This document shows, one piece after another, positions 16,976 through 26,764 of a DNA stretch of 64,000 nt. The stretch spans positions 470,439-534,438 of the forward strand of contig NZ_JH921518.1 of the NCBI RefSeq assembly GCF_000299035.1, read 5' to 3'. A program made the position numbers and the translations under genes. This DNA is from Bacillus bingmayongensis. Lineage in GTDB: Bacteria; Bacillota; Bacilli; Bacillales; Bacillaceae_G. The notes below the pieces were generated by a model. The model searched no databases, was not told where the DNA came from, and saw only the letters and a program-made list of their open reading frames with translations. Positions within the stretch are counted from its first letter, which is position 1, and each line of letters begins with the position of its first letter.

Positions 16976-19672
16976 ATGTCAGAAAATTATCGTTCTCGTA
17001 CAGAACGAAAACATGCACAACATCAACAACAAGAAAAAAAACAAACGGAGAAACCAAAGAAAAAAGGTTCCTTTTTCAAGAAATTTTTAATTGGTTGCCT
17101 ACTTCTTGGCACTGTTGGTCTTATAGCTGGGGTTTCCGCTTTTTTTGTAATGGTAAAAGATGCTCCAAAGCTAGATAAAGCAAAACTTGTCAATCCGCTA
17201 TCAACTAAATTTTATGATAAAGACAAGAACTTCTTTTATGAATATGGTGCCGAAAAGCGAACGAATATCACTTACGATCAAGTTCCAAAAGTGGTAGAAA
17301 GTGCATTCCTAGCGACCGAAGATGCTCGATTCTATCAACATAATGGAATCGACTTTAAACGTACAGGAAAAGCAATTCTTGAAAATGTTACAGATGGTTT
17401 TGGTTCTCAAGGTGGTAGTACAATTACCCAACAGGTAATTAAAAACTATTTTCTAACGATGGAAAAAACATCAAAACGTAAAGTACAGGAATGGTATTTA
17501 GCTTATAAATTGGAGCAACAATATTCCAAACATGAAATTTTAGAAATGTACTTAAACAAAATCAACCTTGGTAATCGCTCTTATGGGGTTGCAACAGCAG
17601 CAAGCAACTATTATGGAAAAGAGTTAAAGGATCTAAAATTACACGAAGCAGCAATGCTCGCGGGCTTACCACAAGGTCCAAATATTTACGATCCGACAAA
17701 AAAAGAAAATATTGATCGAGCAACAAAACGTCGTAACGTTGTATTAACATTAATGAATCGACATGGCTTTATTTCAAAACAAGAAATGGATGAAGCAATA
17801 AAAATCCCTGTAACAGAAGGACTTCTTCCATCTAAAGAAGTAACCGAAATGCCTTATCAAGCCTTTTTAGACGCAGTTGTAAAAGAAATCGAGAAAGAAA
17901 TGCCAGATGTAAATATTGGATCTGACGGATTACAGATTTATACAACACTTGATACAAAAGCGCAAGAATATGCTGAAAATATAATGGATGGTGACATTAT
18001 TAGCTATCCAAACGATCAATTCCAAGGCTCTTTCGTATTTATGGATACAACAAATGGTGAAGTCCGTGCAATTGGTGCAGGACGTAAAGAAAGCAAAACA
18101 ACATTTAAAGGACATAATATGGCCATTGATTTAAAACGACAAGTTGGTTCTACAATGAAGCCAATTTTTGATTACGGTCCAGCTATTGAGTATATGCAGT
18201 GGTCAACATATCATCAGTTAAACGACTCAGAATATACATACTCAAACGGTAAAAAGATTCGAAACGCTACAAACAGTTATAAAGGTGACGTTTCCATGCG
18301 TGAAGCATTGAAGAAATCTTTAAATATTCCTGCTTTAAAAACCGCTCAAGCAGTCGGCTTAAATAAATCAAAAGAATTTGCCGAAGGACTTGGTATGACA
18401 TTCAAGAATGGTGAAGTATATGAGTCAACTGCAATTGGTAGTAATGACAGTTCTCCATTAGATGTAGCCGGCGCATATGCAGCATTTGGTAATGATGGTG
18501 TTTACAATAAACCTCATTTCGTAACAAAAGTTGTCTTTCCTGATGGAAAAGAGAAAGACTTTAAACCAAAAGAAAAGCGAGTAATGAAAGATTACACAGC
18601 ATACATGATTACTGATATTCTTCGTGATGTTGTAAAACCAGGTTCTGGTGGAACAGGTCCAACAGCATATGTTCCAGGATTCGATGTTGCTGGTAAAACA
18701 GGAACCCAAAACTACGATGCGTCAGTAATAAAAAAATACGATATCCCAGCGGATGCCAACAGAGATAGTTGGTTTGCAGGATATACACCACAATATACAA
18801 TGGCTGTATGGACAGGTTATGAAAAAGATAGCTCCGAAAACTATATAGGCGATAAATCAACAAGAATCGCTCAACAAATGTTTAAAGTAATGATGAGTAA
18901 ATTTGCTACAGATAGATCTCGTTTTGAACAGCCTTCTTCTGTAGAACGTTTAAATGAAGAACTCTATGTAAAAGGTACGAAAAAGGATGCTGTTAAGCAA
19001 ATCAAAGTAGATCCACCAACTGGTGTAACACCATCCTATGATGCGGCCTCTAATACGATTACACTAAGCTGGTCTGGTCCTTCAGATGCTTCCGCCTACA
19101 CTGCAAGTTATAAAGCAAACGATGGTTCTAGTGGTAGCCTATCCGTGAGCGGTACAAGTGCTACACTAGGCGGTGTGAAACCAGGTGTAACTTACAGCTT
19201 CTCAGTAGTAGCGAAAAAAGGAACAGGTACAAGTAATGCGGCTGGCGTATCCTTCACTGTTCCTGGTGAGAGCGAAGAAGCGAAGAAGAAAGCTGAGGAC
19301 GAAGCGAAGAAAAAGGCTGAAGAAGAGGCTAAGAAAAAACAAGATGAACAGAAAAAATTAGAAGAAGCCCAGAAAAAAGCTGAGGACGAAGCTAAAAAGC
19401 AGCAAGATGAACAGAAAAAATTAGAAGAAGCCCAGAAGAAAGCTGAGGACGAAGCTAAAAAGCAACAAGATGAACAGAAAAAATTAGAAGAGGCCCAGAA
19501 AAAAGCTGAAGAAGAAGCTAAGAAAAAGGCTGAAGAAGAAGCTAAGAAAAAGGCTGAAGAAGAAGCTAAGAAAGAGGCTGAGGAAGAAGCCAACAAACAA
19601 AAACCAGATCAACCAGACCAGCCAGCAGGTGGAGATGTTCCTCCAACAGAAAATGTTAATCCAATATCATAA
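16976..19672 (+). CDS. ponA: Class A penicillin-binding protein 1
   Basis: Bifunctional peptidoglycan polymerase and cross-linking enzyme anchored in the membrane. It has a basic cytoplasmic N-terminus, one membrane segment (about 36-60), a GT51 glycosyltransferase domain with catalytic Glu115 (ATEDARFY) and QGGSTITQQ (145-153), and a transpeptidase with STMK (392-395), SLN (448-450) and KTG (574-576). A fibronectin-III-like domain (about 680-768) follows, then a highly charged Lys/Glu/Ala tail. Tail DNA contains three tandem 63-bp repeats. At 898 residues it is near the B. subtilis size. A terminator follows. Confidence 0.97.
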   Translation: MSENYRSRTERKHAQHQQQEKKQTEKPKKKGSFFKKFLIGCLLLGTVGLIAGVSAFFVMVKDAPKLDKAKLVNPLSTKFYDKDKNFFYEYGAEKRTNITYDQVPKVVESAFLATEDARFYQHNGIDFKRTGKAILENVTDGFGSQGGSTITQQVIKNYFLTMEKTSKRKVQEWYLAYKLEQQYSKHEILEMYLNKINLGNRSYGVATAASNYYGKELKDLKLHEAAMLAGLPQGPNIYDPTKKENIDRATKRRNVVLTLMNRHGFISKQEMDEAIKIPVTEGLLPSKEVTEMPYQAFLDAVVKEIEKEMPDVNIGSDGLQIYTTLDTKAQEYAENIMDGDIISYPNDQFQGSFVFMDTTNGEVRAIGAGRKESKTTFKGHNMAIDLKRQVGSTMKPIFDYGPAIEYMQWSTYHQLNDSEYTYSNGKKIRNATNSYKGDVSMREALKKSLNIPALKTAQAVGLNKSKEFAEGLGMTFKNGEVYESTAIGSNDSSPLDVAGAYAAFGNDGVYNKPHFVTKVVFPDGKEKDFKPKEKRVMKDYTAYMITDILRDVVKPGSGGTGPTAYVPGFDVAGKTGTQNYDASVIKKYDIPADANRDSWFAGYTPQYTMAVWTGYEKDSSENYIGDKSTRIAQQMFKVMMSKFATDRSRFEQPSSVERLNEELYVKGTKKDAVKQIKVDPPTGVTPSYDAASNTITLSWSGPSDASAYTASYKANDGSSGSLSVSGTSATLGGVKPGVTYSFSVVAKKGTGTSNAAGVSFTVPGESEEAKKKAEDEAKKKAEEEAKKKQDEQKKLEEAQKKAEDEAKKQQDEQKKLEEAQKKAEDEAKKQQDEQKKLEEAQKKAEEEAKKKAEEEAKKKAEEEAKKEAEEEANKQKPDQPDQPAGGDVPPTENVNPIS
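19337..19525 (+). repeat. Three tandem 63-bp repeats in the ponA tail
   Basis: Three nearly identical 63-bp units at 19337, 19400 and 19463 each encode 21 residues (QQDEQKKLEEAQKKAEDEAK plus one more lysine; the first unit starts KQ and the third has AEEEAK). The frame is preserved, so unit number can vary without breaking the gene. Confidence 0.9.
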
Positions 19673-19674
19673 TA

Positions 19675-19720
19675 TAAAAAAGAAGTCACCTTTCTCTATC
19701 GAGACGGTGACTTCTTTTTT
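19675..19720. terminator. Bidirectional terminator between ponA and ypoC
   Basis: AAAAAAGAAGTCACC pairs with GGTGACTTCTTTTTT, giving T runs on both strands between these convergent genes. Confidence 0.9.
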
Positions 19721-20214
19721 ATGATAATTTTTTTTGCATACAGCTTTTCTATTTCTACATACAACTGTGCCAATTGAATATAGGAATGATAATGATTTGG
19801 TTGCTCTATAATAAATGAATAACGTTCCATAAAGTTAATCGGTTTTATCTGTAGCTCATCAATATTGTTTTTAATATCCTTTAACCCTGATACTGGTTGT
19901 CCATTTAACCAATATAAAATCGATAATAAATGAGCTGCAAAGTGAATCATTGGCTTTCTTGCTTCTTTTCGCTTTCGATTCCGAAAAAATATCGAGATAT
20001 CCTCTTTTTTGTCTTTCCATATATCTAATACAGCCGGAATACTCATTTCTATTTCATTCCATGGCTCATATTGTTTTTCTATATCAAATAAGAAATAATG
20101 GCCTTCTAACAATTGTACAAAAGATTGATCTGTATGATATATAATCTTGTCTATATCCCCTTCAAAAAAGGGAATACATCGAAACTCATCCGGTATTTGT
20201 ACGACTTGTTCCAT
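19696..20214 (-). CDS. ypoC: YpoC-like protein
   Basis: A 172-residue protein of unknown function, with LNGQPVSGLKDIKNNIDELQ and the IDKIIYHTDQSF segment typical of the YpoC family. I chose the ATG at 20212-20214 (GGGGAAG before it), which starts five bases after the nth stop, whereas a longer frame would overlap nth. It is the last gene of the dnaD-nth-ypoC group, as in B. subtilis. Confidence 0.78.
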   Translation of the reverse strand: MEQVVQIPDEFRCIPFFEGDIDKIIYHTDQSFVQLLEGHYFLFDIEKQYEPWNEIEMSIPAVLDIWKDKKEDISIFFRNRKRKEARKPMIHFAAHLLSILYWLNGQPVSGLKDIKNNIDELQIKPINFMERYSFIIEQPNHYHSYIQLAQLYVEIEKLYAKKIIIKKKSPSR

Positions 20215-20219
20215 CTTTT

Positions 20220-20867
20220 TTACTTCCCCTTCATTCTCTTCTTGCCTTCGCGGCACACTTCTAGTAGCCGACATTCTTCACATTGCGGCCGCTGTGCTTT
20301 ACAATGATAACGTCCAAAGAAAATCAGCCGGTGATGCGTAACTCCCCACTCTTCCATTGGCACTTTCTTCATTAATGTTTTCTCTACCTCTAGAACGGAA
20401 TCTTTCCAACGGCAAAAAGCCAAGCGTTTACTTACCCGTTCCACATGTGTATCAACAGCGATAGCTGGGATGCCAAATGCTACAGAAACAACTACATTTG
20501 CAGTTTTTCTACCGACTCCTGGTAGTTTTGTTAATTCATCACGATCTTGTGGTACCTCTCCATTATAGTCTTCAAGCAACATTCGACATAACTTTTGAAT
20601 ATTTTTCGCTTTGTTTCGGTACAATCCAATTGAACGAATATCTTGTTGCAACTCTTCTAAAGACACATTTAAATAATCTTCAGGTGTCTTATATTTTTGA
20701 AATAAACTTTTCGTTACTTTATTTACAAGGACATCTGTACATTGTGCAGATAATGCAACCGCAATTACAAGTTCAAATGGATTGTCATGATTTAATTCAC
20801 AATGTGCTTCTGGATACATTTCTGCCATTGTATCTAAACAATAACGAATTTGTGTCTTGTTTAACAT
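20220..20867 (-). CDS. nth: Endonuclease III (DNA glycosylase/AP lyase)
   Basis: Removes oxidised pyrimidines from DNA and nicks the abasic site. The 215-residue protein has the helix-hairpin-helix LPGVGRKTANVV with the catalytic Lys121, the catalytic Asp139 (AVDTHVERVSKRL), and the 4Fe-4S cluster cysteines 189, 196, 199 and 205. The ATG follows TAGGAGG. It lies between dnaD and ypoC, 15 bases after dnaD. Confidence 0.97.
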   Translation of the reverse strand: MLNKTQIRYCLDTMAEMYPEAHCELNHDNPFELVIAVALSAQCTDVLVNKVTKSLFQKYKTPEDYLNVSLEELQQDIRSIGLYRNKAKNIQKLCRMLLEDYNGEVPQDRDELTKLPGVGRKTANVVVSVAFGIPAIAVDTHVERVSKRLAFCRWKDSVLEVEKTLMKKVPMEEWGVTHHRLIFFGRYHCKAQRPQCEECRLLEVCREGKKRMKGK

Positions 20868-20882
20868 ACCTTTCCTCCTATA

Positions 20883-21590
20883 TCACTGCTCTAACCAATT
20901 ATAAAAGGGCACTTTCCCTGTATATTTTGTCTCTTGTTTTGTTATCTGCTGCGAGCGTTGTTGATTTGCCCTAAATTTCCGTCCTTGATCTTGCGCTTGA
21001 TCAACCGTCTTAATTCCATTCTTTTTCCACTCAAAGAGAATACGATCAATATATCGAAAATTAAGTTTCCCACTCATTACAGATTCTCGAAGAGCTGCTT
21101 GAATTAAATTCGGATGATGTTGATCTTGATCTTGCCACATCGCTAATGTTTCACATTCAAAAGGCGATAATGGTCTCCCAAATTCCCGTTCAAAAATTGT
21201 ATATAAATTTACTTGAAGTTTCTTTTGTTCTTCTTTCTCTTCTTCTATTGTTTCATTCATTAAAAAATGCAAGATTTTTTCCCAAAGTGGTTGTAATGAA
21301 TAACTTTCGCACATCATCGCTTCAGATTTTTGACTACCTTCTAATGCTAAAAAGCCTTTTTGAATTAAAACTTGAATGATCTCCATACATTTCATTTCTG
21401 ATATTGTCATTCGTTCTGCAATTTCTGAAGGAGTTGGAAAAGAATTGCCCGATTCTAGAAAAGTATGCACATGGAGTACAACCATAAATTCCATCTCATT
21501 TAAGCCTAATTTTTTATAATGCATCATAAGCAATTTTGGAATTGCGATGCTGCCTTGTTCAAACCATTGTAACATCATTTTTTTCTTCAT
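20883..21590 (-). CDS. dnaD: Replication initiation/restart protein DnaD
   Basis: Helps DnaA- and PriA-dependent loading of the replicative helicase. The 235-residue protein has an N-terminal winged helix (MEFMVVLHVHTFLESG, SEIAERM) and a C-terminal DnaD domain (FEREFGRPLSPFECETLAMW, then LNFRYIDRILFEWKKNGI). I chose the second in-frame ATG (21588-21590) because GAGGTG is eight bases away; it is only two bases from the first. asnS, which sits beside dnaD in B. subtilis, is absent here. Confidence 0.94.
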   Translation of the reverse strand: MKKKMMLQWFEQGSIAIPKLLMMHYKKLGLNEMEFMVVLHVHTFLESGNSFPTPSEIAERMTISEMKCMEIIQVLIQKGFLALEGSQKSEAMMCESYSLQPLWEKILHFLMNETIEEEKEEQKKLQVNLYTIFEREFGRPLSPFECETLAMWQDQDQHHPNLIQAALRESVMSGKLNFRYIDRILFEWKKNGIKTVDQAQDQGRKFRANQQRSQQITKQETKYTGKVPFYNWLEQ

Positions 21591-21653
21591 GACCATACAC
21601 CTCGCTCTCTAGTATAACACACCTATTATGATTTCCTTTTACCACAATTCGTC

Positions 21654-21686
21654 AAAAAACCTCCCTATAGATAGGGAGGTCATCTT
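21654..21686 (-). terminator. Terminator after aspB
   Basis: Minus-strand ACCTCCCTA and TAGGGAGGT form a hairpin followed by TTTTTT, about 50 bases past the aspB stop. Confidence 0.88.
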
Positions 21687-21734
21687 CATTTGTTCAAAGT
21701 AACTTACGTGGTAAAAATGAAAGCAATTAGCTTT

Positions 21735-22922
21735 TTAAGCCTGTACTTTACTTCTCATAAACGTATTAATTCGCTCTAACGCTTTCTCTAATTGTTCAAG
21801 AGATGTCGCATAGGATAAACGAGCATTGTTTGGAGCACCAAATCCTGTTCCTGGAACAAGAGCTACTTTCTCTTCTTCTAACAACGCTTTTGCCCATTCA
21901 TCAACTGTTTCGTATCCGGCTAATGCTACAGCTTCTTTTACGTTCGGGAATAAATAAAACGCACCTTGTGGTTTAATACAAGTGAAACCAGGAATTTGAA
22001 TTAATTTATCATAAATAATGTTTAATCGTTCTTCGAATGCTTGACGCATCATTTCTACAGGCTCTTGTGACCCCGCATATGCAGCAATTGCACCGTATTG
22101 AGCAATTGAAGTAGGGTTTGACGTACTATGACTCGCTAAGTTCGTCATCGCTTTAATAAGCTGCTTATTTCCTGCTGCATAGCCAATGCGCCATCCTGTC
22201 ATAGAATGTGATTTAGATACACCATTAATAATAAGAGTTTGTTCTTTTAATGCATTAGAAAGCTGAGCAATTGAAGTATATTCCACGCCACCATAAACTA
22301 ATTTCTCATAAATTTCATCAGAAACGATTAAAATGTCGTGTTCTAGACATACTTCCCCAAGCTGTTGTAATTCTTCTTTGCTGTAAATCATCCCTGTTGG
22401 ATTGCTCGGTGAATTAATAATAACAGCTTTCGTGTTCTCCGTAATTGCTCCGCGTAGCTGCTCTGGCGTAATTTTATACTGGTTGTCTTCTAAGCCTTCT
22501 ACATAAACTGGCTTACCACCAGCAAGCTTTACTTGCTCAGGATAACTTACCCAATAAGGAGTTGGAATAATAACTTCATCTCCTTCATCAAGTAACACTT
22601 GGAATAATGTATAAAGTGCATGCTTCGCACCATTACATACAATAATTTCAGCCCCATCATACGCTAATCCTTGATCGCGAGTAAATTTCTTCGCAATTTC
22701 TTGTTTTAATGTTGCTAATCCACCAGTTGGTGTATATTTCGTATGTCCTTCTAACATTGCTTGATGTGCAGCATCCATAATATGCTCTGGCGTATTAAAG
22801 TCAGGCTCTCCTGCCCCTAATCCAATTACATCATGGCCTTCAGCTTTTAATGCTTGTGCCTTTGCTGTAATTTCTAAAGTTGAAGACGGTGTTAAAGCAG
22901 CTACTCGCTTTGCTAATTTCAT
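21735..22922 (-). CDS. aspB: Aspartate aminotransferase (class I)
   Basis: PLP enzyme that interconverts aspartate/2-oxoglutarate and oxaloacetate/glutamate. The 395-residue protein has the PLP lysine at 237 (NGVSKSHSMTGWRIGY), the SPSNPTGMIYS and SDEIYEKLVYGG segments, and Arg near the end, as in AspB. I chose the ATG at 22920-22922, preceded by GGGGG; the frame is open further upstream but overlaps ypmB. It is co-transcribed with ypmA-ypmB, 19 bases after ypmB ends. Confidence 0.95.
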   Translation of the reverse strand: MKLAKRVAALTPSSTLEITAKAQALKAEGHDVIGLGAGEPDFNTPEHIMDAAHQAMLEGHTKYTPTGGLATLKQEIAKKFTRDQGLAYDGAEIIVCNGAKHALYTLFQVLLDEGDEVIIPTPYWVSYPEQVKLAGGKPVYVEGLEDNQYKITPEQLRGAITENTKAVIINSPSNPTGMIYSKEELQQLGEVCLEHDILIVSDEIYEKLVYGGVEYTSIAQLSNALKEQTLIINGVSKSHSMTGWRIGYAAGNKQLIKAMTNLASHSTSNPTSIAQYGAIAAYAGSQEPVEMMRQAFEERLNIIYDKLIQIPGFTCIKPQGAFYLFPNVKEAVALAGYETVDEWAKALLEEEKVALVPGTGFGAPNNARLSYATSLEQLEKALERINTFMRSKVQA

Positions 22923-22941
22923 TTGTGGTTTCCCCCTGTAT

Positions 22942-23418
22942 CTATTTTTCAATGCTGTAATATCCAGCATATTTCCCATCTTGAAATTCTAGATAATAAT
23001 ACGTATAACGATCTTCTTGATCAATATATGTAATTTCCCACAACGGAACATCGTTTTCAGCACCTAATTTTACCTTTACCAATTCTTTTGGCTTGCGTTC
23101 CCCAGCCACAATTTGTAAGGCTTTCTTTTCAGAAATGCCCTCGTTCTTTTTACGTACTAGAACATTCCCTTTTTTCTCAGGTACCCAAACAATGATTTGT
23201 TCTCCTTTTTCATCTACACCTTGTACGACTGCATATGAAGATTTTCCGTTATAATAATCAACAGTTTTTACCTTTGTAAGCTTTGCTTTTTCTTTTGCAA
23301 TTTCTACAACTTTTGACTCTTTCGGAATTTTCTTTTCCATTGTCGCATTATAAACATGCACCCCATATAATACAATGGCAACGATAACGATAATGATGGC
23401 AAAGATCCACTTTTTCAT
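22942..23418 (-). CDS. ypmB: YpmB-like membrane-anchored protein
   Basis: A 158-residue protein with an N-terminal membrane segment (about residues 4-22) and two extracytoplasmic PepSY-like repeats (KVVEIAKEKAKLTKVKTVDYY and KKALQIVAGERKPKELVK). It matches the DUF5590/YpmB family, function unknown. It lies between ypmA and aspB, as in B. subtilis. Confidence 0.85.
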   Translation of the reverse strand: MKKWIFAIIIVIVAIVLYGVHVYNATMEKKIPKESKVVEIAKEKAKLTKVKTVDYYNGKSSYAVVQGVDEKGEQIIVWVPEKKGNVLVRKKNEGISEKKALQIVAGERKPKELVKVKLGAENDVPLWEITYIDQEDRYTYYYLEFQDGKYAGYYSIEK

Positions 23419-23425
23419 TGTATCA

Positions 23426-23596
23426 CTACGTTCTGTATATCGTAAATACTGCTGTTTCTTTTTCGTTTTCGTCTAATGCCAACCCGAACATGAGGTCCTG
23501 TTCTTTTAAAGTGCGGTTCAAACTATCAACAATTTTATATAAGTCAGACGAATATTTAATACGCGTCGTTGATAGCACTTCGATTTTCTTCTCCAT
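23426..23596 (-). CDS. ypmA: YpmA-like small protein (DUF4264)
   Basis: A 56-residue cytosolic protein with the DUF4264 pattern IEVLSTTRIKYSSDLYKIVD and GLALDENEKETAVFTIYRT. The ATG at 23594-23596 follows GGAGGAG; a longer frame upstream lacks support. Function unknown. It is seven bases ahead of ypmB. Confidence 0.85.
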   Translation of the reverse strand: MEKKIEVLSTTRIKYSSDLYKIVDSLNRTLKEQDLMFGLALDENEKETAVFTIYRT

Positions 23597-23797
23597 GAAA
23601 ACTCCTCCGTTACACAAAAATTTCTAATTATAGAAGAACGCAATGCGGTTACAATAAGAGTACATTCTTTACAACCCCTGCTTCATCACCCATCTATTAT
23701 AGCAGGACATGTTCAGCAAAAAAAGGTTTCAAATTGAAAACCGAAACATTTGTATACAAGAAGTAAGAAAAAATAAATTTCCTCCTACCCACATTTC

Positions 23798-23826
23798 ATG
23801 CCTGAAGTACGTCGTACTTCAGGCAT
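23798..23826. repeat. Perfect inverted repeat with T run on the plus strand
   Basis: Two 13-base arms (ATGCCTGAAGTAC and its complement) flank a three-base loop; a T stretch follows only on the plus strand. It sits in the 256-bp gap between the minus-strand dinG and ypmA, where no plus-strand gene exists, so a terminator for minus transcripts is not obvious. Confidence 0.8.
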
Positions 23827-23852
23827 ATTTTTTCTCACTCACTTTTTCCGTT

Positions 23853-26645
23853 TTATTCTTCTAAGTGATCCAACAGTTCTTCTAACGGTCCTTCATAAAG
23901 AGGAACATTTGGAATAGACTGCATAAATCTTTTTCCGTAGAAAGAGTTGGTTAAACGACGATCTAACACAAACACCGTTCCAGTATCCGTCATTGTACGA
24001 ATTAATCGACCAAACCCTTGCTTAAAGCGAAGAATCGCTTGCGGAAGTGCCAGCTTTGTAAATACATCTTCTCCTTTATTTTTCAGCCATTCACTTTTGG
24101 CTTCCAGCATCGGCTGATGAGGCGGTGTAAATGGTAACCGAACAATAACGAGACAGCTTAATGCATCTCCAGGAATATCAATACCTTCCCAGAAACTACT
24201 TGTTCCTAACAAAATAGCTTTATCAAACTCTTGAAATTTCCGAACTAAACGACTCCGACTACGATTATGAACACTTTGTGTTAGTAATACAAATCCCTCT
24301 AATTCATCTGCTTGTTTTAAGTGTGTATATGTTTCCTTTAACATTTCATAGGATGTAAATAAAACGAGCATTCGCCCATTTGTTGCTTTAGCAATCTTCA
24401 TAATATGATGTGATATTTCCCTTATATACACATCCTCGCTTACTTGCTTAATAAGCGGAACATCAGTAGGAACCATTAACTTTACTTGTTCCTCATAACG
24501 AAACGGCGATGGAACTGTTAATGTATCTGGTGCAAAGTCATGTAATCCAAGTTGTTCCTGCATATAATCAAATGTATTATTAACAGTTAACGTCGCCGAA
24601 GTAAAAATAACGCTTCGCTTTTTTGTTAAAAACTCATCCGCAAATCTTTCTCCTATATGGACAGGTTGTGCATATAGCACAGTAGAATGAATTGTACCTT
24701 TCGTTTCCGTTTCCATCCATGTCACATACGCTGTTTTTTCTAATATAAGCAGCTGCAATGAATCGACCATTTTGCGCAATAATTCAATCAGATGCAAAAA
24801 TTCACCTGTAACAACATGCATCTCCCATTCGATTTTACTTTGTAATAAATCCCCCTGTTGCTCTAGCACAGTAAGTATTTTTCTCAATTCGTATACAAAG
24901 CGATTTGTTAACTCGACTATACTTCTCCATAGCTTTCCATCCTCTTGATCCGCGTTATATCGATAAATAAGCGGCATATTATTTGCCCCTTGTTCTTGCT
25001 TTGTTTGCTGAAATATAAATGTACGTAACATTTGAAATAATTCATCCGCATCGAATTTGATTTCCTTCAGCCTATGACTCACCATTCGAAAAGTTGAACG
25101 CGATGAAATTTGTGATTTTTTCATTAATTCATACACCTTCGATAGCAGATCATCCGTTTCTAACGTACCAAAGCGCGATAAAATCAATTGAAAGTACATG
25201 CATGAAAACTGCTCTCCAAGTGTCCTAGTCGCTGTTTCTTCAATGTGATGAGCTTCATCAAAAATAATATGTTCACATGATGCTAAAAGTGGATCTTCAC
25301 TAACAAAGTCTTGAAATAGTAATGCATGATTTGTAATAACAATATCTGCAAATAACGCTTTATTTTTTGCCCGTTGATAAAAACAGCGGCTAAACCAGTT
25401 GCTTTGCATGCCACCTGGGCTATATGTATCACTACAAATACGATCCCACAGTAACTTCCCGCCTTCTGGAATATTCAGCTCGTCACGATCGCCAGTCTCC
25501 GTTTGCAGTAACCATACTAAAATTTTTGCTTTCGTAAGCGCAGCATCATAGTTCTTCTCTTCTTCTTGCAATGCATATTCAAATTTATGTAAGCAAAGGT
25601 AGTGTTTTCTTCCTTTTAAGAGAGCCACTTCGAATGGAAATGGTAATATACTTTGCAATAAAGGAATTTCATTTTCAATCATTTGTTGTTGTAGCTGTAC
25701 TGTTTGCGTACTAATAACAACCGTCTCTTCTTTTTTCTTTGCAAAATAAATACTTGGAAGCAAATAAGCCAGTGTCTTCCCTGTACCTGTTCCTGCTTCA
25801 ATTAATGAAAAACGAGAATCTCTTAACGCTGTATATATTTCCTTCATCATTCGCTGTTGACTTTCTCTTTTTTCAAAAGTTGGCATCTTTAGCTCAAGTT
25901 GCTCCATTGACTTGTGTAAAAATGCATCAAATTTAGATGAACAATCATCACCAATTACTAATGAATAATTTCGTTTTCGAAGCGCAATATTTCGATATAC
26001 TTCATATTCCTCTGCACCTTCTGTACCAAGCATCACTTTATTTAAAATATTTTCTGAAATGATATTCGCTATATCACTTTGGAATACATCGCTTAGCTCA
26101 TATAAAGATTGTAATGTGACAAGCGGTAGTTTTTCTAATTGATTTAGAAATTGTAAAAATAATTCTGCTGTCACAAGAGCATCGCTATCCGCACGATGCG
26201 GTTGATCATGTTCCAATTCATGTTTTTTTGCTAAATCACGCAATTTATAGCTATCAGCTGTCGGCAATAAAATTTGTGCCAATTCAACCGTATCAATTTT
26301 TGGACAGTTTACTTCTCCATATCCAGCCTGTTTTAATTCTTCTTTCAAAAAATTCCAATCAAAGTGAACGTTATGTGCAACAAAATAAGCACCATGTAAT
26401 AGTTCGGCTACCATCGGCGCTACATCGCAAAATAGCGGGGCTTGTTTCACGAGATTTTCATCAATCCCTGTTAGTTCTGTAATAAATGGGGGAATCTCTC
26501 TCTTCGGGTTAACAAAAGACGAAAAAATTTCCAATATCTCTCCATCTTCTACTACAACAGCTGCAATTTGTGTAATTCTGTCCTTCCCATCTTTCCAGGA
26601 GTTCCCTGTCGTTTCTAAATCAACAACGACATAACGCTTACTCAT
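23853..26645 (-). CDS. dinG: DinG-type helicase with exonuclease domain
   Basis: A 930-residue protein. The N-terminal part (about 1-165) is a DEDDh 3'-5' exonuclease (VVVDLETTG, HNVHFDW, HRADSDAL); the rest is a DinG/XPD-type helicase with Walker A EAGTGTGKT, DEAH box FDEAHHIEE and motif VI QGFGRLIRTM. Only three cysteines (YLC, RIC, SRC) fall in the cluster region, one fewer than the four used by iron-sulfur DinG. In Staphylococcus aureus the related protein acts mainly as a nuclease. The ATG at 26643-26645 follows GAGGTG. It lies between ypmA and panD, as in B. subtilis. Confidence 0.92.
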   Translation of the reverse strand: MSKRYVVVDLETTGNSWKDGKDRITQIAAVVVEDGEILEIFSSFVNPKREIPPFITELTGIDENLVKQAPLFCDVAPMVAELLHGAYFVAHNVHFDWNFLKEELKQAGYGEVNCPKIDTVELAQILLPTADSYKLRDLAKKHELEHDQPHRADSDALVTAELFLQFLNQLEKLPLVTLQSLYELSDVFQSDIANIISENILNKVMLGTEGAEEYEVYRNIALRKRNYSLVIGDDCSSKFDAFLHKSMEQLELKMPTFEKRESQQRMMKEIYTALRDSRFSLIEAGTGTGKTLAYLLPSIYFAKKKEETVVISTQTVQLQQQMIENEIPLLQSILPFPFEVALLKGRKHYLCLHKFEYALQEEEKNYDAALTKAKILVWLLQTETGDRDELNIPEGGKLLWDRICSDTYSPGGMQSNWFSRCFYQRAKNKALFADIVITNHALLFQDFVSEDPLLASCEHIIFDEAHHIEETATRTLGEQFSCMYFQLILSRFGTLETDDLLSKVYELMKKSQISSRSTFRMVSHRLKEIKFDADELFQMLRTFIFQQTKQEQGANNMPLIYRYNADQEDGKLWRSIVELTNRFVYELRKILTVLEQQGDLLQSKIEWEMHVVTGEFLHLIELLRKMVDSLQLLILEKTAYVTWMETETKGTIHSTVLYAQPVHIGERFADEFLTKKRSVIFTSATLTVNNTFDYMQEQLGLHDFAPDTLTVPSPFRYEEQVKLMVPTDVPLIKQVSEDVYIREISHHIMKIAKATNGRMLVLFTSYEMLKETYTHLKQADELEGFVLLTQSVHNRSRSRLVRKFQEFDKAILLGTSSFWEGIDIPGDALSCLVIVRLPFTPPHQPMLEAKSEWLKNKGEDVFTKLALPQAILRFKQGFGRLIRTMTDTGTVFVLDRRLTNSFYGKRFMQSIPNVPLYEGPLEELLDHLEE

Positions 26646-26764
26646 ATGTAACACCTCAATTTCTTACCCTTTCAAACAACAAAAATTCATATATTGTTAC
26701 TATACCACGTTTTATATCATCTTAATGAAAAGATGTACAAAATGAAATGATTTCGTTCCAAAAT

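Noticed and set aside
19192-19596. A Ser/Ala-rich open frame antisense to the ponA tail
   Set aside because: It is the shadow of the Lys/Glu/Ala repeat in ponA and has no ribosome binding site.
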